DNA from: Isosphaera pallida ATCC 43644
Lineage (GTDB): Bacteria > Planctomycetota > Planctomycetia > Isosphaerales > Isosphaeraceae
Reading direction: 5' to 3'
Length of the DNA stretch: 64,000 nucleotides
Assembly (NCBI RefSeq): GCF_000186345.1
Contig: NC_014962.1
Span: forward strand, 4,182,450-4,246,449
This document shows, in pieces, positions 1-8,270 of this stretch (within the stretch, counting starts at the first letter, position 1; each line of letters opens with the position of its first letter). The position numbers were made by a program, and so were the translations under genes. Below the pieces are notes generated by a model. It was not told the origin of the DNA. It ran no database searches and saw only the letters and a program-made list of their open reading frames with translations.

Positions 1-2
1 TC

Positions 3-2057
3 ATTTCCAAAGCCAAAAACGACCTGGTCGCCCCCGAGACACTGGCCCGCAACGCTTGGAACCACGAGGCGGTGCTGGCTGCGCGGGTCTATCCGCTTTA
101 TCAACAGCGGCTCCGCGAGCAATCGGCGGTCGATTTCGACGACCTGTTGCTCCACATGGTCGCCATTCTCAAAAATCATCCCGAGGTCCGCAAGACGCTC
201 GACGCGCGATTTCGATTCCTCTTGGTCGACGAATATCAGGACACGAACCTTGCTCAATACGCTATTCTCAAAGCGCTCTCGGTCGATCATCCCAATCTTT
301 GTGTGACCGGTGACCCCGACCAGTCAATCTACGCCTGGCGGGGGGCAAACATTCACAACATCCTGGAGTTCGAGAAGGATTTTCCGGGCTGCAAGGTCGT
401 CAAGCTAGAGCGCAACTACCGCAGCACTCGGAACATCCTCACGACCGCCGACGGGTTGATCCGCCACAACCGCCTCCGCAAACCCAAGGCACTTTTGACC
501 GAAAACCCGCCAGGCGCTCCGGTACGGGTCGTCACTCACGCCAACGAGGCGGCCGAAGCCCGCGCAGTCGCCGCCGCAATCCGCGACCGGGTGGATCATC
601 ATGGGTTCAGTTATTCGGATATTGCTATCTTCTGCCGCGTCACCGCCTTGACCCGTAACCTGGAATCTGCTTTGAGGTCGGCCCGGATTCCTTATCAAGT
701 GGTGGGTGGGGTAGCCTTTTACGAACGTCAGGAGGTCAAAGACCTGCTCGCCTACCTGAAGTTAGCGGTCAACCCCAAGGACGACGTGGCATTCGAGCGC
801 GTGGTCAACACGCCGCCCCGCGGCCTAGGCCAAACCACGCTGGATCACCTCCGCGCCTACGCTTCGCGGGTGGGAATCCCCCTGCTGAGGGCCGCCCGCG
901 AGGCTCAACAAGTCGCGGCGATCAAGGACAAAGCTGCTCGGAGCTTGCGCGACTTTGCCTTATTGATGGACGAACTGGCCACCCTGCGTGATCAACCCGC
1001 CGAAGCGGCGCTGCGAAGCGTGCTGGCCCTCACCAGTTACCGCGCCTACCTGGCCGAAGCGCCTCAGGGCGAGGCCGAGGAGCGGCTGGCCAACCTCGAT
1101 GAATTGGTCTCGGCGGCCCGGGAGTACGACGCGACCCACACCGAGCCAACCCTGGACGGGTTTCTGGAGGAGGTCTCGTTGATCTCGGCGGTCGATCGAA
1201 TGCGCGACGACGCCGGCGCGGTGGCTGTCATGACGTTGCACGCCGCCAAGGGACTTGAGTTCCCCGTGGTGTTCATCATTGGACTGGAAGAGGGAATCCT
1301 GCCCCACTCCCGCTCCTCCGAAAGTCGGGAGGAGTTGGAGGAGGAACGACGGTTGCTCTTCGTCGGTATCACCCGCGCCCAGAAGGAGTTGACGATTAGT
1401 CATTGCAAGATACGTGAGTATCGTGGTCAACGTCAAGTGATGATCCCCTCTTGCTTTCTCAACGAACTGCCCGAGGAGTCGGTCGAATACGAGGATCGCT
1501 CCGCCCGCGAACCCTCCGGGTTCCATTGGGTCGAAGGGAACCACCGGGCTTTTCAGTCTTCGGGACGCAATGGAGCAAGTTGGGGATTGGTCCCGCGGGA
1601 ACCCAACCACCCCGCCGGAAGACCAAGAACCATGCGATCCCCAACCCATGATGACGACGCCATCGACCCTCCCGCGGGCGATGACCTTCCAGAGGTGCCA
1701 ATTGGGCGGCCGGCTGCATCCAGCGGTTCCAGCTCCTCCCAATCCACTGGCTTTCGGATGATCACCGCGGCCGACCTAGCCGGTGCCCATCCCACCCACT
1801 CCTCCCAAGATGAGCCGGGCCAATCCCCAGATCCGATCCAAAAACTCGGTCCCCAAGACGTGGAGCGCCTCAAACCAGGAACCGCCGTGCTTCATCCTCA
1901 TTACGGCTTGGGACGAGTGACCGGAATCGACGGGGCCGGCCCCCAACGCAAGGGACGCATTCGGTTCGCTGCCGGCGAAAAAACTTTTGTTCTGGCTAAA
2001 ACTCCTTTGCGTATCATCTCAAAACCAGACGGTCTCTCTCACTTGCAAGGAACCTAA
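3..2057 (+). CDS. pcrA: ATP-dependent DNA helicase, UvrD/PcrA family (5' end outside window)
   Basis: This is a superfamily 1A 3'-5' DNA helicase used in repair and in clearing replication forks. The reading frame is already open at base 3, so the start and the Walker A motif lie upstream of the window. Visible motifs in order are VDEYQDTN (Walker B, motif II), TGDPDQSIYAWRGA (III), ERNYRSTRNIL (IV), MTLHAAKGLEFPVVF (V) and LLFVGITRAQKEL (VI). After the helicase core comes a Pro/Ser-rich linker of about 130 residues. The C-terminal segment (HPHYGLGRVTGIDG...) matches the Tudor-like domain of PcrA that contacts RNA polymerase. The stop codon is 7 bp before the next gene, so the two may be co-transcribed. 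The family call is secure; choosing PcrA over UvrD rests on the C-terminal domain. Confidence 0.95.
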   Translation: MSKAKNDLVAPETLARNAWNHEAVLAARVYPLYQQRLREQSAVDFDDLLLHMVAILKNHPEVRKTLDARFRFLLVDEYQDTNLAQYAILKALSVDHPNLCVTGDPDQSIYAWRGANIHNILEFEKDFPGCKVVKLERNYRSTRNILTTADGLIRHNRLRKPKALLTENPPGAPVRVVTHANEAAEARAVAAAIRDRVDHHGFSYSDIAIFCRVTALTRNLESALRSARIPYQVVGGVAFYERQEVKDLLAYLKLAVNPKDDVAFERVVNTPPRGLGQTTLDHLRAYASRVGIPLLRAAREAQQVAAIKDKAARSLRDFALLMDELATLRDQPAEAALRSVLALTSYRAYLAEAPQGEAEERLANLDELVSAAREYDATHTEPTLDGFLEEVSLISAVDRMRDDAGAVAVMTLHAAKGLEFPVVFIIGLEEGILPHSRSSESREELEEERRLLFVGITRAQKELTISHCKIREYRGQRQVMIPSCFLNELPEESVEYEDRSAREPSGFHWVEGNHRAFQSSGRNGASWGLVPREPNHPAGRPRTMRSPTHDDDAIDPPAGDDLPEVPIGRPAASSGSSSSQSTGFRMITAADLAGAHPTHSSQDEPGQSPDPIQKLGPQDVERLKPGTAVLHPHYGLGRVTGIDGAGPQRKGRIRFAAGEKTFVLAKTPLRIISKPDGLSHLQGT

Positions 2058-2064
2058 CCCTTCC

Positions 2065-3327
2065 ATGAATTATTCCATTCCGCCTTGGCCCCACGCACCT
2101 GGCCCCGATCCTCGGGAAATCAAACATCAATTTTTGATTCGTAATGACGTGATCTTTCTCAATCATGGGTCCTTCGGCGCGTGTCCCCGGGTGGTTTTCG
2201 AGACCTATCAGTCCTGGCAGCGCGAACTGGAGGAACAGCCGGTCGAATTTCTAGGGCGACGGTTTCTCGGATTGATGTCTGAAGCACGGGCGAAACTAGC
2301 CGAATTCGTTGGCTCCGATCCCGACGGTTTGATCTTCGTGCCCAACGCCACCTACGGCATGAATGTAGTCGCCCGGTCCTTGGCCCATACGTTGCCGCTT
2401 GGTTTTGGCGACGAGATTCTCACCACCGATCATGAATATGGCGCGATCGATCGAGTCTGGCGGTTCATTGCCCAACACGTCGGCGCTCGACTCCGCCGCG
2501 TCACTCTTCCCTCGACTCTCTCAACCCCCGAAGAGCTGGCGGAGACGATCTTGGCGGAATGGAATCCGCGAACCCGCATCTTTTCACTCAGTTGGGTTAC
2601 CTCCCCCACCGCGCTGGTCATGCCAATCAAGATGCTGGTGGAGGAGGCCCGCCGGCGGGGAGTCGTCACGGTGATCGACGCGGCTCACGCTCCCGGGTTA
2701 CTCGACGAATCCGAGTTCCGGCTCGAAGCACTCGGGGCCGATTTCGTGGTGGGGAATTGTCATAAGTGGATGCTCGCTCCCAAGGGAGCCGGGTTTCTTT
2801 ACGCTGCGCCCCGCGGCCGGGAGACGCTCGAGCCGTTCGTGGTCAGTTGGGGGTACCAGGCCGATCCTCCGGGTCGATCCCGCTTTTTGGACCAGCATGG
2901 TTACACAGGAACAACCGATCCCGCCGCGTATCTGAGTGTGCCGACGGCGATTGAGTTTTTGAGGAATCCGGATTGGGTGCTCATTCGAGAACGCTGCCGA
3001 ACGCGGGCGGCGATGGTTCGTCGCCGAGTGGCTGAGATCGTCGGTAGCGAGCCGGAACGGTTTTGTCCGGACTCGTCTCAATGGTTTCGACAAATGGTGG
3101 CATGTCCGTTGCCGTCGTGCGATGCCCTGGGTTTGCAAAAGGCGCTTTGGGAACGCCATCGCGTCGAAGTTCCCTGCACCCGTCTGGGCGGGTCGATCGA
3201 CGCGGTTCACGCCGACGACCCTCGGCGTTGGTTAAGAGTATCAGTGCAGGGATACACCACTGACCACGACTTGGAAACCCTTTTGGGGGCATTGCGCGAG
3301 GAGTGGCCCCGGTACGCGCGGACTTGA
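2065..3327 (+). CDS. class V aminotransferase, isopenicillin-N-epimerase-like
   Basis: This is a PLP-dependent fold-type I enzyme of 420 aa. The N-terminal FLNHGSFGACP segment and the VIDAAHAPG motif (Asp205 and His208, pyridoxal ring contacts) are typical of the CefD/cysteine-desulfurase-like class V group. Lys234 in NCHKWMLAPKGAG should form the Schiff base with PLP. The chosen ATG lies 7 bp after the helicase stop; the frame is open further upstream but would overlap the helicase. Members act as epimerases, transaminases or C-S lyases, and the substrate cannot be read from sequence. No cysteine persulfide loop of the SufS/IscS type was noticed, so a desulfurase role is less likely. The next gene is convergent. 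Confidence 0.85.
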   Translation: MNYSIPPWPHAPGPDPREIKHQFLIRNDVIFLNHGSFGACPRVVFETYQSWQRELEEQPVEFLGRRFLGLMSEARAKLAEFVGSDPDGLIFVPNATYGMNVVARSLAHTLPLGFGDEILTTDHEYGAIDRVWRFIAQHVGARLRRVTLPSTLSTPEELAETILAEWNPRTRIFSLSWVTSPTALVMPIKMLVEEARRRGVVTVIDAAHAPGLLDESEFRLEALGADFVVGNCHKWMLAPKGAGFLYAAPRGRETLEPFVVSWGYQADPPGRSRFLDQHGYTGTTDPAAYLSVPTAIEFLRNPDWVLIRERCRTRAAMVRRRVAEIVGSEPERFCPDSSQWFRQMVACPLPSCDALGLQKALWERHRVEVPCTRLGGSIDAVHADDPRRWLRVSVQGYTTDHDLETLLGALREEWPRYART

Positions 3328-3384
3328 GTGAACCGAACCGAACTGGAGCGCGCTTGGAAGTGGGATTCGCCGTCTGATCTTCCT

Positions 3385-4557
3385 TCAAATTGTGAGGACG
3401 CGATCGCGCGCGGTCACCTCCCAGCGGTCTACGATCTTGCCCTGCCGCGCCACCACGGCGAACCGATGCAACGCGCAGGTAGGACAAATGTGGTAAGGGA
3501 TGGCCAGGACCGCCGTGCCCACTGGCGTGTCGGCCGCCAGGTTGGACCGAATGACCAGATGTTCTTCGCTGTGGACGACGCCCTGCGCGTCGGGCCAGTC
3601 GGGGAAGAAGACTCGGGGGCCTTTGGGGTCGGCGGCGACGGCCTTGTGGCCCAGGTCGAGGCACAGCAGGTCGGGAGCCGGGCGGCTGATCACGCGGGTC
3701 AGAAGAGCCGCGGCGATGCGGAAGGGCAGGTCCGGGAAGGCGGTGGCGTAACCAGCGTCGTGGAGGAGACAGGTTCCCGGCGAGAACTCGGCGGTGGGTT
3801 CGTCGGCGGCGAGGGTCGCGTGGGCGGGGAAGGCCGGGGTACCTCCCAACACGATCCGGGGAACGGCCACACCTCGCTCGATCAACCGGTTGCGCAGGAG
3901 TGACCAAGGACGATGCACCATGATCTCCGCGGAGTGGAGACGTTCACCCGGGTTCTCGTCACGGATGTGACCGTCGTAGGCGTGGAGGCCGTCGAAGCTC
4001 AGGTAGGGCGAGTCGGCCACCTTGAGAGCCAGTTCGATAGCGCGGTCGTCCGGCATGATTCCAGTACGGTTCATCCCCACGTTCAAGTCGATAAGCACGG
4101 GAACTGGCGACGCGTGGGGTCCGCCGTGACGCGCGACTGTCTCCTCTAGGTCGGTCAGGCCGCGAAGGTGGTCTAGGGTGACACGGAAGGTGGTCTCTGG
4201 ATAGGCGGCTCGGAGCTTCATCAAGCGGTCGAGCTTGGGACCGACCAAAGGATAGGCGATCAGTACGTCGCGGCCGCCCGCCTGAGCGACCATTTCGGCC
4301 TCGGCGATGGTGGCCACTTTGTGACGGTGGATCCCTAGCGCTTCGCAACGGCGGACCAGATTCGGCATCTTGTGAGTTTTGACATGAGGCCGCAACCGCG
4401 CAGCCGAACCTGCGAGACGAATGAGGGTAGCCAGGTTGGACTCCAACGCCTCCTCGAAAAGAACGAGGGCGGGACTATCCAGGTCGGCCACGGTGGACGG
4501 TTCCAGACGTTCCTCGAAGACGAGTGCAGGTGGAGGGAAAGCGGTGGCCGTCGTCAT
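3385..4557 (-). CDS. D-serine dehydratase / D-threonine aldolase family PLP enzyme
   Basis: A fold-type III (alanine racemase-like) PLP enzyme of 390 aa. The N-terminal barrel carries HVKTHK, with Lys60 as the expected PLP lysine, and the C-terminal beta domain carries the metal site. Eukaryotic D-serine dehydratases bind zinc with a His-x-Cys pair, whereas D-threonine aldolases use His-x-Asp for manganese. Here the site reads His356-Ile-Cys358, followed by Pro-Thr-Cys361, which favours the zinc-dependent D-serine dehydratase type. The likely reaction is D-serine to pyruvate plus ammonia, possibly with other beta-hydroxy D-amino acids accepted. The gene stands alone between a convergent aminotransferase and a long inverted repeat. 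Confidence 0.82.
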   Translation of the reverse strand: MTTATAFPPPALVFEERLEPSTVADLDSPALVLFEEALESNLATLIRLAGSAARLRPHVKTHKMPNLVRRCEALGIHRHKVATIAEAEMVAQAGGRDVLIAYPLVGPKLDRLMKLRAAYPETTFRVTLDHLRGLTDLEETVARHGGPHASPVPVLIDLNVGMNRTGIMPDDRAIELALKVADSPYLSFDGLHAYDGHIRDENPGERLHSAEIMVHRPWSLLRNRLIERGVAVPRIVLGGTPAFPAHATLAADEPTAEFSPGTCLLHDAGYATAFPDLPFRIAAALLTRVISRPAPDLLCLDLGHKAVAADPKGPRVFFPDWPDAQGVVHSEEHLVIRSNLAADTPVGTAVLAIPYHICPTCALHRFAVVARQGKIVDRWEVTARDRVLTI

Positions 4558-4639
4558 GGGCGAATCTCATTCCTCTCTAACATCTCTGATCGTGAGCGTT
4601 GCAACGCGAACATCCAAACGGTTGGGATTCATGAAACCA

Positions 4640-4692
4640 GGCGGGTCGAACAGCTGGTTGTCCGGAGACAACCAAGACCGATTCGACCCGCC
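4640..4692 (-). terminator. two-tier inverted repeat, candidate terminator of the molybdenum-hydroxylase operon
   Basis: An 11-bp outer arm (4640-4650 with 4682-4692) encloses a perfect 7-bp inner stem (4656-4662 with 4667-4673) and a CGGA loop. It lies downstream of the last gene of the operon ending at 4816 and upstream of the gene starting at 4557, all on the minus strand. There is no clear T-run after it, so it could instead be a cis-regulatory RNA structure or an operator for the downstream gene. Confidence 0.5.
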
Positions 4693-4815
4693 TTCGGATG
4701 GAGGAGACATGACATCTGGCGACGACGATTGGCGATTTCACGTGGAACTCTCACCGTCGCGTCGCGTCGTCTCGCCTTGCGTTGATCCAGCCAGGGTTCG
4801 CTTCGCTTGATGAAA

Positions 4816-5091
4816 TCAATACGGTTGGTAGCAGGAGCGACCCGGACGGCGGCAATCGCGGCCGTTGACGTGTTCGTCGTCGGGTCCGAAGTTCTTCATC
4901 CCGTTGGCCATGCACCAATAGATGGCGTCATCCTCCTCCACCTCGTCGGGGTTGGAAGGTTCGGCGAACAAGTCGTCGTAGATGAACATCTTCTTAGTGC
5001 GAAGGAAGCGGCAGCGGGGACCGTATTCGGTTTCCGCTTCGGGACGCTCCACGGCGGGTTCCGTGGAGCGCGGGGAGATCGCGTCGCTCAT
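4816..5091 (-). CDS. small four-cysteine protein, last gene of the molybdenum-hydroxylase operon
   Basis: A 91-aa acidic protein with no signal peptide or membrane segment. It has four cysteines (Cys27 in GPRCRFL, Cys60 in IYWCMANG, Cys80 in GRDCRR and Cys87 in RSCYQP), spaced as in a small zinc or iron-sulphur protein. The ATG is 4 bp after the stop of the FAD subunit and has a strong GGAGG ribosome site 9 nt upstream, inside the FAD gene's 3' end. It is therefore almost certainly co-translated with the oxidoreductase. I know of no experimental function. A role as an electron-transfer partner, cofactor-site protein or maturation factor is inference from the operon and the cysteines. Confidence 0.75.
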   Translation of the reverse strand: MSDAISPRSTEPAVERPEAETEYGPRCRFLRTKKMFIYDDLFAEPSNPDEVEEDDAIYWCMANGMKNFGPDDEHVNGRDCRRPGRSCYQPY

Positions 5092-5095
5092 CGGG

Positions 5096-6088
5096 TCACA
5101 CCTCCGGGACCGGTTGGCCCACGGCGATCAGCAGAGCGCGGCGCACCGCGGTTTGGACCAGGGTGAGCTTGTAGGCATTGCGCGACAGCGGTTGCGCACC
5201 GAGGATGGCGGCTTGGGCGGCGCGGTTGAAGGTTTCGGGGGTGGCGGGGCGGCCTACCAGGACCTCTTCGGCAGTCTTGCTGCGCCAGGGGATCGGGGCA
5301 ACGCCGTGGAGCGCCACGCGGGCGCGGGCGATCGTCTCGCCGTCGAGTTTGAGGTGGACCGAGGCCAGCACCAAAGGCCAGTCGGCCGAGCGCTTCCAGC
5401 GGATTTCGTAGGAGGCGTTGAGACCGGGCTTGGGCACGCGGACCCGGGCCAGGATATCGCCGGGCTGGAGGGTGAATTCGCTGTCGCGTTCAGTCTTGGG
5501 AACCTGGTAGAGGTCGGCCAGCTTGACGGTGCGGGTGCCCTTAGCGTTGACCACTTCGGCTTCAGCGTCCAGCGCGACGAGGGCCGGAGCCAGCGAGGAG
5601 GGGTTGACAAAAAGGGCGGGGCTGTCGGTGAGGAAGATGGCGTGGTAGCGGTTATCGCCCTGGCGGACCAGGCTTTGGCCGTCGCGTTGGGCGAGCAGGC
5701 CGAAGCCGGCGCGGTAGTACCAGCAGCGGGGGCGTTGCAGGAGATTCCCCCCCAGGGTGGCCGTGTTGCGGATCGCGGGCGAGGCGATCTCGGCCGCGGC
5801 TTGCCAGAGGGCGGGGTACTGGTGGCGAATCATCGGGGATTCGACAATCCGGGCCAGGGTGACACCCGCGCCTAAGGTCAGACCGTCGCTGGAGTCGGCG
5901 AAGTCCTGGAGTTCGACGAGGTCGGCCAGGGTCACCAGACGGCGGGGGCGGGTCACGCCGTCCTTCATTCGGTTGAGCAGGTCGGTGCCGCCGGCCAGGG
6001 GGACCGAGTCCGGCGTGGCGGCCAGCGCGTCCAGAGCGGCGTCGAGCCGCCGGGGGCGGGCCAGTTCGAAGGGTCGCATGTGACTCAT
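5096..6088 (-). CDS. molybdenum hydroxylase FAD-binding subunit (PaoB/CoxM-like)
   Basis: A 330-aa FAD subunit of the xanthine dehydrogenase/aldehyde oxidoreductase family. The FAD contacts LAGGTDLL (31-38) and TLGGNL (111-116) are present, followed by the CO-dehydrogenase flavoprotein C-terminal region. It passes electrons from the Fe-S subunit to an acceptor. The ATG was chosen because it lies 4 bp after the Mo-subunit stop, with a GGGGGAGG ribosome site about 9 nt upstream; a longer upstream reading would overlap that gene. In PaoB-type relatives the loop after QRPRCWYY binds a [4Fe-4S] cluster through several cysteines. Here only Cys122 remains, so that cluster is probably absent. Confidence 0.9.
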   Translation of the reverse strand: MSHMRPFELARPRRLDAALDALAATPDSVPLAGGTDLLNRMKDGVTRPRRLVTLADLVELQDFADSSDGLTLGAGVTLARIVESPMIRHQYPALWQAAAEIASPAIRNTATLGGNLLQRPRCWYYRAGFGLLAQRDGQSLVRQGDNRYHAIFLTDSPALFVNPSSLAPALVALDAEAEVVNAKGTRTVKLADLYQVPKTERDSEFTLQPGDILARVRVPKPGLNASYEIRWKRSADWPLVLASVHLKLDGETIARARVALHGVAPIPWRSKTAEEVLVGRPATPETFNRAAQAAILGAQPLSRNAYKLTLVQTAVRRALLIAVGQPVPEV

Positions 6089-6092
6089 AGGA

Positions 6093-8267
6093 TTACGCCT
6101 CCCCCTTGATGCTGGCCAGGGCGTTGAGAACATTCATGGGCGACATTGGGAAGTGGGGCACCCGCACGCCGATCGCGTTGGAGACGGCGTTGCCAATGGC
6201 CGCGGCGGTCGAGACGGTCGGCGGTTCGCCAACGCCGATCACGCCCCGCGCCCGCATGGCTGGGGTGTCGTAGGCGTGGATCACGATTTCAGGGATGTCG
6301 GACGGTCCGGCAAGTTTGTACATCTCCATATCCGGGTTGAGCATCCGTCCAGTGGTCTCATCCATGACCCGTTCCTCGAACAGGGCGTAGTTGAGGCCGC
6401 CAATGACGCCGCCATACACCTGAGAATCCCAGGTGGAGCGGTTGACGATCAGGCCCGAATCCTGCACTGCGACGATCTTCTCCAGCTTGACGATGCCGGT
6501 CTCGACATCGACCGCGACGGTCGCAAACTGGCAACCCGCCACGCCGTTGCTGGAGAGTTCGCCCATCTGCGGGCCGGCCGAGGAGGTGACCGAGACCCCC
6601 TTCATGCCCAGTTTGCGGCAAGCGTCAGTCCAGGAGGCGATCGGTTCGTCATGCACGAAGAGCTGGCCGTCGGCCAGACGCATTGCCTTGGGATCGCCGC
6701 CGTAGGCTGGGGCGATCCGCGCGAAGAACTCGTCGCGGGCCGCTTGAGCCGCCACCAGCGCGGCGGGCATCATCGAGGGGGTCGTGGTCGAACCACCCGA
6801 GGCTTGGCCGGGGGGATAGTCGGAATCGCCAATCAGGGCGGTGATTTGGTCAGGCTTGAGGCCGAACACCTCGGCCCCCACGATGGCGAACAGGGTGCGG
6901 GCTCCGGTGCCAATGTCTTGGGTGGCCGATTTGAGCGTCACCGAGCCGTCGGGGTTGATCTCGACGGCGACCTGTTTGCCTGGAGCGCCGCCGCCGCCCC
7001 ACATATGCAGCGCCATGCCGATGCCCCGCTTGATAGGACCGGGAGCCTTGCGGTTTTCCGAGCGGGGACGGTAATTGGCCTTCCAGCCGATCGCCTCGGC
7101 TCCGATCGCCACTTGGTCGCGGTAGATCGGCACCCGATCGACTCCGCCGGCAACGATGTCGTTTTCGGCGAAGTTTTTGAGCCGCAATTCCAGAGGGTCG
7201 ATCCCCAGCGCTTCGGCGAGGTCGTCGATGGCCGACTCGGTGAGGATGCAGCTTTGGGGGTGACGCGGAGCCCGCATGGCCCGCGCTCCGCCGCCGTGGG
7301 TAGCGACCTCGCCGGTGGCGACCCGGATGTTGGGGATCCCCTTGTACACGTCGGGATAGGGAATCAGCACGGTCGCGCCGCCGGCGACGCCGCCGGTGCC
7401 GTACACGTCGGCGGACATCGCGGTGATCTTGCCGTCCTTGGTGCCGGCGATCTTGATGGTGCCGGTGACGCTGGGACGGTTACCCGCGGCGAGGTGTTCC
7501 TGAGCGCGGTCGAGGAAGATCTTGACCGGGCGTCCGCCCGCTTTGCGGGAGAGTTCGCAGGCGGCCACGCCCCAGGAATCCGGGCCGAACTTGGAGCCGA
7601 ACCCGCCGCCCATGACCTCGGTGTAGCAGCGCACGTCGGCTTCGGGTAGGTTGAAAGTCTGGGCGAGTTGTTGGGGCAGGCCGTCCACGTTCTGAGTCGA
7701 GGCCCAGACGGTGATTTTGCCGTCCTTGAACTGGGCGGTCAGCCCGTGGGTTTCGAGACAGACGTGGGTGATGACCGGGGCCGAGTAGGTCGCCTCGACC
7801 ACGGCGTCGGCCTGTTGGAATGCCGCGTCGGGGTCGCCGGTCGTCCGGGCCCGGGGGGGACGGTAGTTGGGGCCGCCCGCGACCCGGGGGGCGTCCTCGG
7901 CCATCGCCTGGGCTTCGGTCACGGCGTGCGGCAGCACCTCATACTCGACTTTGATCGCGGCTAGGGCATCGCGGGCGATTTCCTCGCTTTCGGCCGCCAC
8001 CGCCGCGATGTCGTCACCGTGAAACCGCACCTTCTTACCCGGTTCGGTTAAGAGATGGACCGCGACGACGCCCGGCAGCTTCTCGGCGGCGGAGGTGTCG
8101 ATCGACTTGACGACCGCGTGGGCGTGCGGGCTGTACAACACCGCGCCGAAGAGCATCCCTTCGGGACGAACATCGGAGGGGTACTTGATCCGACCGGAGG
8201 CTTTGCCCAGGCCGTCCACCCGCGGCACTCGGCTTCCGACGACCTTGGGTTGTTCGGGCCATCCCAT
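6093..8267 (-). CDS. molybdenum hydroxylase catalytic subunit (PaoC/xanthine dehydrogenase-type)
   Basis: A 724-aa molybdopterin-binding subunit that hydroxylates aldehydes or N-heterocycles using water. The N-terminal part (about 15-115) is the aldehyde oxidase a/b hammerhead domain. The remainder is the Mo-cofactor domain, with EVMGGGFGSKFG, GGGARAMRAPRHPQ and, near the C-terminus, GVGEPP. Glu681 in GVGE corresponds to the catalytic glutamate of this family. The gene starts 3 bp after the Fe-S subunit stop with a GGGAG ribosome site. Subunit order Fe-S, Mo, FAD differs from paoABC (Fe-S, FAD, Mo). The substrate is unknown; an aldehyde is most likely given the Tat-exported Fe-S partner. Confidence 0.93.
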   Translation of the reverse strand: MGWPEQPKVVGSRVPRVDGLGKASGRIKYPSDVRPEGMLFGAVLYSPHAHAVVKSIDTSAAEKLPGVVAVHLLTEPGKKVRFHGDDIAAVAAESEEIARDALAAIKVEYEVLPHAVTEAQAMAEDAPRVAGGPNYRPPRARTTGDPDAAFQQADAVVEATYSAPVITHVCLETHGLTAQFKDGKITVWASTQNVDGLPQQLAQTFNLPEADVRCYTEVMGGGFGSKFGPDSWGVAACELSRKAGGRPVKIFLDRAQEHLAAGNRPSVTGTIKIAGTKDGKITAMSADVYGTGGVAGGATVLIPYPDVYKGIPNIRVATGEVATHGGGARAMRAPRHPQSCILTESAIDDLAEALGIDPLELRLKNFAENDIVAGGVDRVPIYRDQVAIGAEAIGWKANYRPRSENRKAPGPIKRGIGMALHMWGGGGAPGKQVAVEINPDGSVTLKSATQDIGTGARTLFAIVGAEVFGLKPDQITALIGDSDYPPGQASGGSTTTPSMMPAALVAAQAARDEFFARIAPAYGGDPKAMRLADGQLFVHDEPIASWTDACRKLGMKGVSVTSSAGPQMGELSSNGVAGCQFATVAVDVETGIVKLEKIVAVQDSGLIVNRSTWDSQVYGGVIGGLNYALFEERVMDETTGRMLNPDMEMYKLAGPSDIPEIVIHAYDTPAMRARGVIGVGEPPTVSTAAAIGNAVSNAIGVRVPHFPMSPMNVLNALASIKGEA

Positions 8268-8270
8268 CGC

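Noticed and set aside
960-1742. Minus-strand frame of 260 codons inside the helicase gene
   Set aside because: It is a shadow of the helicase in a high-GC region, with no family resemblance.
1987-2064. Upstream extension of the class V aminotransferase
   Set aside because: It would overlap the helicase C-terminus and lacks conserved sequence; the ATG at 2065 is better.
6153-7649. Plus-strand frame of 498 codons opposite the Mo subunit
   Set aside because: It is antisense to a clearly conserved molybdenum hydroxylase; the Gly/Asp/His-rich content is typical of a shadow.
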